The notes below the pieces were generated by a model that did not search any database, was not told where the DNA came from, and saw only the letters and a program-made list of their open reading frames with translations. Shown one piece after another: positions 57,995 to 64,000 of a stretch of 64,000 nucleotides of DNA. The translations under genes were made by a program, and so were the position numbers. This DNA is from CACIAM-69d sp001698445. GTDB taxonomy: Bacteria; Cyanobacteriota; Cyanobacteriia; CACIAM-69d. The stretch's first letter is position 1. Each line of letters opens with the position of its first letter. Location of the stretch: the NCBI RefSeq assembly GCF_043235035.1, contig NZ_JAZAQF010000059.1, positions 124,001-188,000 of the forward strand, in the 5' to 3' direction.

Positions 57995-58804
57995 AGACTA
58001 ACGGTTCCTATAGGGGTTGATGTTGATATGGATGGTTCAGAGACAGGGCGGTTGCTGACTGGTTAAAACTAAGACCATCACTCCTTCACTAACAATTGCT
58101 GCGATTCGCTCACGAATGCGGCAATCAGGAAGCTTCCTGCTCCATCGCGGCGAAGTTGGCTTCATTTGCTCCACAGGCTGACACGATCGGACTGGCCGCC
58201 TTTTGCAGATGCATCGCCTTTGGGAGTGCTTTGCCCCAGGGTTTGACAGGGACTCAATGAGAGCTAGACTGCAATCCAAGACAGTCTCTTGGCGCAGCAA
58301 TTGTCGATCGACGTGGACTTGCTTTAAACACAGGCAATTGCATCAATTTTGTCGAGTATCGTTCTGTATCTAGCGATACTGATCGTTCTGGGCTGTGGGT
58401 AGATTCACCGGGGCAAAAAGCTGAAGATGGGTGATGCGATCGGGCTGGACTGGCCATATCGTTGGCGGCCGTCGGGGGTACAAGTCCCGTCCTGTCAGGA
58501 GCGACCCTAAGCCGAGGTGTAAAATCAGCATGGTTACGATCGCAGCCCAAACAAAATCCCGATCGCCTAGTCATTTCGCCAGGTCGCTGGTTGGCCCTGT
58601 CCTTGATTGGCCAAGTCGCCGGGGCTGAAGTCCAAGGGTGTGAATGAGTTTTGAATGGTTCTGTGAAATTGCTAGAACTGCTGAATTGCTGAGCTGGTGT
58701 TGAAATCTCTGCCCCGGTCCTTCGGGGGATCTTGAGGACGATTGAAATGTGGATTGCTCATATCCCCCAGACAGCAGCATTGAAGTCCGTGATGAGGCTC
58801 CCCC
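57995..58804. other. long divergent region of amt and the pentapeptide gene
   Basis: About 810 bases without a supported gene. Going left to right it holds a leader of about 340 bases for amt with a GGAAGCTTCC palindrome near 58128-58137, an NtcA box (separate entry), and about 420 bases up to the pentapeptide gene. The right part contains several short hairpins (for example TCCTGTCAGGA near 58493) that could belong to a small RNA, but I cannot identify one. Confidence 0.5.
58337..58379 (-). promoter_or_regulatory. candidate NtcA-activated promoter of amt
   Basis: GTATCTAGCGATAC at 58366-58379 is a perfect GTA-N8-TAC palindrome. Read on the minus strand towards amt, TGCAAT at 58342-58337 begins 23 bases after the box, the spacing of class II NtcA promoters. 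Because the box is symmetric, it could also act rightward, where TAGATT at 58400-58405 follows after 20 bases. amt is a classic NtcA target in cyanobacteria. The predicted amt leader is about 335 bases. Confidence 0.55.
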
Positions 58805-59707
58805 ATGGAAGTTAGCGAATTGCTCGAACGCTACGCAGCCGGAGAGCGAGATTTTGACCGCGTTGATTTGTCATCGGCGGATCTCAGTGGGGCCCTGTTG
58901 CCCGGTATTTCGCTCCAGGGGGCGGATTTATCAGGGGCCAAGTTGTCCGGCTCCAATTTGGAAGAGGGAAACCTGCGGGAAGCGCGTTTACTGAACGTGG
59001 AGGCGAATCATGTGCAATGGCGTGGGATTAATCTCCGCGAGGTGAAATTGCGGGATGCGTCGTTGCGGGGAGCCAATTTGGTGAATGCGAACTGCATTGG
59101 GGCGGATTTGAGCGGCGTGGATTTGGGCGATCAGGCGAATTTGTCCGGTTGCTCGATGCGGGCCACCAAGTTGGTCGGGGCGAATTTGCGGGAAGCGGTG
59201 TTGATCGAGTCCAATCTCAGTGAAGCGGATTTGCATCAGGCCAACTTGGAAGGGGCCAACATGCGAGAGGCCACGTTGCACCACGCCAAGCTCACGGAAG
59301 CCAATTTGACCAAGGCGAACCTCACGCGAGCCAATTTGACCAAGGCCAATTTTTCAGATTCGGTGTTGGTGGGGGCGATGTTGCTAGAGGTTTATGCCAG
59401 TAGCACGGTGTTTTTGGCGGCGGACTTGTCCAGTTGCGACCTGCGGCGAGCCAAGGCGATCGGGGCGGATTTCACGGCGGCCAAACTGCTGAAGGGAAAT
59501 TTGCGGGAAACCAATCTCAGTTGGTCAACGTTGCGCCAAGCGGATTTGAGCGATGCCAATTTGTTCCAGGCTCGCTTGCAATGGACGAATTTCAGCAGTG
59601 CTGTGCTGCGGGGGGCGGTGTTGATTGATGCGGATTTGTCCCAGGCCAACACCCGGGCGGTGGTTTGGACGGGGGCGATCGGCCCGGATGGCCAAGCCCA
59701 TTACTAA
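58805..59707 (+). CDS. pentapeptide repeat protein
   Basis: A 300-residue protein made of A(D/N)LxX pentapeptides that wind into a right-handed quadrilateral beta-helix. The N-terminal 17 residues (MEVSELLERYAAGERDF) are a conserved cyanobacterial cap. The repeats run from about residue 18 to 290 with few breaks, for instance ANLTKANLTRANLTKANF near 165-182, with a central irregular section at 195-215 (VYASSTVFLAA). No signal peptide or membrane segment is visible, so it is probably cytosolic. The family is very numerous in cyanobacteria and mostly without a known role; some members mimic DNA. No operon partner. Confidence 0.9.
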   Translation: MEVSELLERYAAGERDFDRVDLSSADLSGALLPGISLQGADLSGAKLSGSNLEEGNLREARLLNVEANHVQWRGINLREVKLRDASLRGANLVNANCIGADLSGVDLGDQANLSGCSMRATKLVGANLREAVLIESNLSEADLHQANLEGANMREATLHHAKLTEANLTKANLTRANLTKANFSDSVLVGAMLLEVYASSTVFLAADLSSCDLRRAKAIGADFTAAKLLKGNLRETNLSWSTLRQADLSDANLFQARLQWTNFSSAVLRGAVLIDADLSQANTRAVVWTGAIGPDGQAHY

Positions 59708-59854
59708 CAAGCTGTGGATTAACCCATTCAGCCGATCGATCAGGGGAATTGGCCCGCCAGTGCTGGGCTGCGCCGGTTGTTTAGCCTCCCGTCCCTGAAC
59801 CCCAGCGCCTAAAGGCCCTGGGTCTTTTGCTCATTTGCTCAGTGGGTGCTGCGT

Positions 59855-60754
<900 letters not shown>

Positions 60755-60875
60755 GGTTGAGAGGTTAGGACGCTGCGTTTAGGAAGGTGATTCGAAGGTT
60801 ATCCAACAGTGGTTATGCAACAGCGCTCAGTCAGCCAGTGGGGCCGATCGCCCGGCTAGGGGATGCCATTTCAGC

Positions 60876-62006
60876 CTAAGCCGCCTGTCGCTGACTCATG
60901 CTCAAGATGCCGTAGTAATAGTCCTTCAGTTGGCGGGTGGCGGCGGCCCAGCCCCAGCGTTCGGCCTCAGCTCGGGCGGCCGATCGCAGGTCAGCCCGCT
61001 GGCTGGGGTCGGCGAACAGGCGTTGGGTCGCTGTGACAGCCCCTTGTTCATCGGTGGGGTCAAACAGGAAGCCATTTACGCCGTCGGTGACGATATCCGG
61101 GATGCCGCCCGCATTGGCCGCCACCACGGGACAGCCGGCCGCCATTGCTTCCAACAGCACCAACCCGAGGGTTTCCGTGCGCGAGGGGAAGATGAAGGCA
61201 TCGGCGCTGGCATAGGCGGCGGCCAGCTCCAGGCCGCGTAGATAGCCGACGAAGTGGGTGTTGGTTCCCGCGAAAAATTCCTCTAGTTCGGCGCGGTAGG
61301 GGCCGTCCCCCACGAGGGCGAGCCTTGCGCCGGGAATCGATTCGAGCACGGGCCGGATTCGATCGACCTCCTTTTCAGCAGAAAGGCGACCGATGTAGAT
61401 CAGCAGGGGCGCGTCCGGGTGGCCTTGGCTGAGGAAGTCGCGCATTTCGGCGGTGGCGCGATCGGGCGTGAAGCTGTCCGTGTCTACGCCGCGTTGCCAA
61501 AGGGCGGTGCGCTCAATGCCATGGTCGCTCAGTTGCTGCACCATGGCGGTGGAGGTACAAAGGTTAATTTCTGCGAGATTGTGGGCGGTTTTTAGCAATT
61601 CCCAGAGCAAACCTTCTAGCATTCCCAACCCGTAATGTTGTAGGTATTGGGGCAGGTGCGTGTGATAGGAAGCAACGAGGGGCAATTGACGAGTTTTAGC
61701 GTAATAAATGCCGCCCAAACCAACGACAGCCGGGTTAACCACGTGAATTAAATCGGGGCGAAAATGATCCAATTCGCGACCAATTGCCGGCCGTGGCAGG
61801 GCGATTTTTAGCTCAGGATATTGCGGCAGTGGAAACCCCGAAACCCCGAAAACTTTTGAGCCGTTGTAGTCCTGTAAACCCAAATCGGGCGTGACGATTA
61901 GTACCTCATCGCCCATTTTTTGCAGGTGATCGATCGTGTGGCGCAGACGGGTCACGATCCCATCGATTTTGGGCAAAAAGGTTTCGGTAAACAGCGCAAT
62001 TCGCAT
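60876..62006 (-). CDS. sqdX: sulfoquinovosyltransferase (GT4 family)
   Basis: Likely transfers sulfoquinovose from UDP-sulfoquinovose to diacylglycerol, the last step of sulfolipid synthesis for thylakoid membranes. The 376-residue protein starts MRIALFTETFLPKIDGIVTR and contains GFPLPQYPELKIALPRP, HVVNPAVVGLGGIYYAK, VASYHTHLPQYLQHYGLGML, ALWQRGVDTDSF and the donor-binding EALAAGCPV-like EAMAAGCPVVAANAGG. These segments match cyanobacterial SqdX closely. I chose ATG 62006; the frame to 62042 adds 12 residues. No sqdB is in the window. SqdX is the best match within GT4, and I am fairly sure of it. Confidence 0.88.
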   Translation of the reverse strand: MRIALFTETFLPKIDGIVTRLRHTIDHLQKMGDEVLIVTPDLGLQDYNGSKVFGVSGFPLPQYPELKIALPRPAIGRELDHFRPDLIHVVNPAVVGLGGIYYAKTRQLPLVASYHTHLPQYLQHYGLGMLEGLLWELLKTAHNLAEINLCTSTAMVQQLSDHGIERTALWQRGVDTDSFTPDRATAEMRDFLSQGHPDAPLLIYIGRLSAEKEVDRIRPVLESIPGARLALVGDGPYRAELEEFFAGTNTHFVGYLRGLELAAAYASADAFIFPSRTETLGLVLLEAMAAGCPVVAANAGGIPDIVTDGVNGFLFDPTDEQGAVTATQRLFADPSQRADLRSAARAEAERWGWAAATRQLKDYYYGILSMSQRQAA

Positions 62007-62189
62007 AGGTTCCGTGCGGGGCAACAGGGACAAAAGGAGCAAGAGGCTAGCGGAGCAAGACGGGCGATCGCCCGATGTAGATTAAGGCTCGGTTAATGCC
62101 AAGCCTAGACTAGGCGATGGTTTCAGCCTATCCCCGCCGATATTTGCCTCAGGATACCGCTTGGGGGGTATCGATTGGCCCCAACCGCA

Positions 62190-62852
62190 TTATTCGCGCC
62201 CTGCCAAGCGGGCCAACCGATGGCTATACCAAGTGGCCCCAATGATCAGCAGCCCGATCGCCCCCAGGGTCAAGCTCAGGGGCAAAAATTGACCCCGACT
62301 CATGGCATCGGTGCCGGAACTGCCCAATTGCACAAATAAAAATACGCCGGGGCCCGTACCCGCCACGGTGGCAATTAAATAATCCCGAAAGCGCACGGAG
62401 GTTAAACCCGCCGTGTAGTTGGCTAAACCGTAGGGCAAAATTGGCAGCAAACGCACGGCAAACATATAGGCAAAGCCGTGGCGACGAATTTCTTGATCCA
62501 TTTCTTGCCAGCGATCGGCGAGGCGACGCTCAAAGGCGGGACGAGCCAGCCAACGACTGAGATAAAAAGAGGCGATCGCGGCCAAAATAGCGGCTAAACT
62601 CGTCCAAATTGTGCCCCAAATTGAGCCAAATAATGCACCACCCAAGAGGTTTAAAGCCGTTGAAGGTAGCATTAACATGGTGACAGCAAGATAGACCACC
62701 ATATAAACCAATGGTGCAAGCCAACCGGTGTTTCCAATTTGCGTGCGTAGCCGTTCCACGTCAATCATCCCCAAGCTGTAAAACATTGCCCCGATCGCCC
62801 CGAGGCAAAAGAACAGTAGCAGCACAATCCAACGTTTTTTAGGGGGCTTCAT
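62190..62852 (-). CDS. TVP38/TMEM64 family membrane protein
   Basis: A 220-residue integral membrane protein of the VTT/DedA-related TVP38/TMEM64 family, some of whose relatives scramble or transport lipids. It has five to six hydrophobic segments. The family motif FGSIWGTIWTSLAAILAAIA follows the PSTALNLLGGALF re-entrant loop, and RLLPILPYGLANYTAGLTSV contains the conserved RLxPxxPF/Y...AG signature. I chose ATG 62852 (MKPPKKRW), since the longer frame overlaps the upstream gene. Only 29 bases separate it from that gene, so the two form one transcript with a GT2-GtrA protein, suggesting a common lipid or glycan role. Confidence 0.9.
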   Translation of the reverse strand: MKPPKKRWIVLLLFFCLGAIGAMFYSLGMIDVERLRTQIGNTGWLAPLVYMVVYLAVTMLMLPSTALNLLGGALFGSIWGTIWTSLAAILAAIASFYLSRWLARPAFERRLADRWQEMDQEIRRHGFAYMFAVRLLPILPYGLANYTAGLTSVRFRDYLIATVAGTGPGVFLFVQLGSSGTDAMSRGQFLPLSLTLGAIGLLIIGATWYSHRLARLAGRE

Positions 62853-62881
62853 GGGGTGCTTGGGGTGATCGGCTAAGTGAT

Positions 62882-64000
62882 CTAGGGATTGGGGAGTTCG
62901 GCGCGATCGCGATCGGTGACACGCCAACTGAGTTTGGTATTCAGCCAAAAGTTCCAGAAGGTGACTAGACTGATCGCGATTAGGTTCGCTAAATAACGAT
63001 ATTGACCCGCAAAAATCACATTAAAAAAGAGATTCAAAATCAGGACATTCAGAATCAGCCCCATTAGACAAATTAAATTGAATTTTAAAAAGCGTTCCAG
63101 GCGACGACGAAAACCGGTTTGCCGTTGGGATAAGTCCCGAAATGTCCAGCGATCGTTCCACCAAAAATTATTCAAGATCGCCACTTCTGCCGCGATGATT
63201 TTGCTGCGGGTGAGGCCCCAAGCCAAGGTGCTGGGATCGCTGAGGGCGTAGAGCACCGCCATATCTACGATTACCCCACTGAAGCCGACAATGCCAAACC
63301 GAATGAAGCGCTGTACTGGGAAGCGATCGAGCCGCAGCCGCAACAGATGGGCGAAATAGTCGATCGCGTGATACCAAGTCACTTTAGTTTCGCCCGATTG
63401 CCGTTCGCGAAATTCGTAGGGGAGGGTTTTGACGCGCCCAAAGTCGCCTTTTGCTAATACTTCAATTAGAATTTTGTAGCCCAAGGGATTGAGGATTTTT
63501 TGGGCGATCGCGCTGCGTTTCAACACAAAATAACCGCTCAAGGGATCGGATAAACGCCCCACCACATCGGGCAACAGGGTCAACCCCAAAATCTGCGCGC
63601 CCCGAGAGGTGAGCCGCCGCCACAGGCTCCAATCGCTGATGCCACCGCCGGGATCATTACGACTGGCAGCCACCAAATCGGCTCCGGCCAAAATTTGCGC
63701 CACCATCTCCGGCAACAGCTGCTCATCGTGCTGGCCGTCGCCATCGATTACGCCCAAAATTTCGCCCTTGGCCACCTGCCAACCACGAATCACGGCAGTG
63801 GCTAGTCCCCGTTCATAGTGACGACAAAGCACCCGTAATTGGGGAAATTCAGCGGTTAATTCCTGGGCAATTTTCCAGGTGCGATCGGTGCTGTTGTCAT
63901 CCACCACAATAATTTCGTAATCATGGGGCAACACAGGATCTAAAACCGCCACGAGCGATCGCACCAGGGCTTCAATATTTTCAGCTTCTTCGTAGGTGGG
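62882..64000 (-). CDS. GT2 glycosyltransferase with GtrA domain, 5' end outside the window
   Basis: A partial gene of at least 372 codons that runs beyond the right edge. Reading past the GTG at 63964 gives PTYEEAENIEALV, the usual N-terminal motif of dolichyl-phosphate-mannose synthase-like enzymes, so the real start is outside the window. The catalytic part has IIVVDDNSTDRT, VIDGDGQHDEQLLPEMV and the PLSGYFVLKRSAI / YKILIEVL motifs. The C-terminal 125 residues are a GtrA-like domain of four membrane helices (FIRFGIVGFSGVIVDMAVLY, NNFWWNDRWTF). It should make polyprenyl- or dolichyl-type phosphate sugars and perhaps flip them. It differs from the pair at 36960-39044, which lacks GtrA. Confidence 0.92.
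   Translation of the reverse strand, partial: PTYEEAENIEALVRSLVAVLDPVLPHDYEIIVVDDNSTDRTWKIAQELTAEFPQLRVLCRHYERGLATAVIRGWQVAKGEILGVIDGDGQHDEQLLPEMVAQILAGADLVAASRNDPGGGISDWSLWRRLTSRGAQILGLTLLPDVVGRLSDPLSGYFVLKRSAIAQKILNPLGYKILIEVLAKGDFGRVKTLPYEFRERQSGETKVTWYHAIDYFAHLLRLRLDRFPVQRFIRFGIVGFSGVIVDMAVLYALSDPSTLAWGLTRSKIIAAEVAILNNFWWNDRWTFRDLSQRQTGFRRRLERFLKFNLICLMGLILNVLILNLFFNVIFAGQYRYLANLIAISLVTFWNFWLNTKLSWRVTDRDRAELPNP

Noticed and set aside
57995..58330. A glutamine (glnA-type) riboswitch in the long amt leader.
   Set aside because: The conserved glnA RNA core sequences could not be found; only a short palindrome is present.

Overview
The window comes from a cyanobacterial chromosome. The octamer GCGATCGC and its core GATCG, the HIP1 element typical of cyanobacteria, occur throughout. 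The gene content agrees: a probable Psb35, the carboxysomal-type carbonic anhydrase CcaA, a sulfoquinovosyltransferase of the SqdX type, DUF1997 and other cyanobacteria-restricted proteins, and candidate NtcA boxes at two ammonium genes. By eye the DNA is moderately GC-rich with AT-rich patches. A Limnothrix/Pseudanabaena-like filamentous organism would fit, but I cannot prove the genus.

Layout. 1-1.9 kb: tandem repeats, a DUF1997 gene and cobM. 2.1-12 kb: a Type I restriction-modification locus (hsdM, hsdS, hsdR on the + strand) with cargo between the core genes: a Uma2 gene, the 3' remnant of a DUF1016 nuclease gene, an abortive-infection gene, a DUF2442/HsdS-tail chimera, an overlapping gene pair ending in a DUF1828/1829 protein, and a small PD-(D/E)XK protein. 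12-24 kb: housekeeping and stress genes (mfd, hslO, tRNA-Ala, uvrC), a REP-type transposase with palindromes, and small conserved genes. 24-30 kb: a large RTX-type repeat protein with strong terminators and a secreted S9 peptidase. 30.8-39 kb: a class A PBP, psb35, cysC, a PhzF-like gene, chrA and two tandem GT2 glycosyltransferases. 39-46 kb: a mixed accessory stretch (Uma2, a GmrSD-like DUF262/DUF1524 gene, an HxlR regulator with a divergent flavodoxin-like gene, broken Rpn and IS1-type transposase genes, cobK, and an AT-rich orphan). 46-50 kb: DUF1993, lpdA, cobH-cobI. 50-59 kb: a nitrogen/carbon region described below. 58.8-64 kb: a pentapeptide protein, mtnP, sqdX, a TVP38-family protein and a GT2-GtrA gene that runs off the right edge.

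The most interesting object is the 1281-residue protein at 50104-53949. It carries an ammonium transporter domain, a histidine kinase, a receiver and a class III nucleotidyl cyclase in one chain, and the key residues of every domain appear intact. This looks like an ammonium receptor that reports through cAMP. A perfect GTA-N8-TAC NtcA box lies upstream with a plausibly spaced -10. A second perfect box lies upstream of the ordinary amt gene 6 kb away. Between the two sit ccaA and a membrane-anchored SGNH hydrolase.

The second most interesting region is the layered Type I locus. A duplicated hsdS 3' end fused to a DUF2442 domain, a truncated DUF1016 gene and stop/start overlaps record repeated exchange of defence cargo between hsdM and hsdR. 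Short tandem repeats of 13-28 bp recur across the window, sometimes inside gene ends (uvrC, cysC/phzF).
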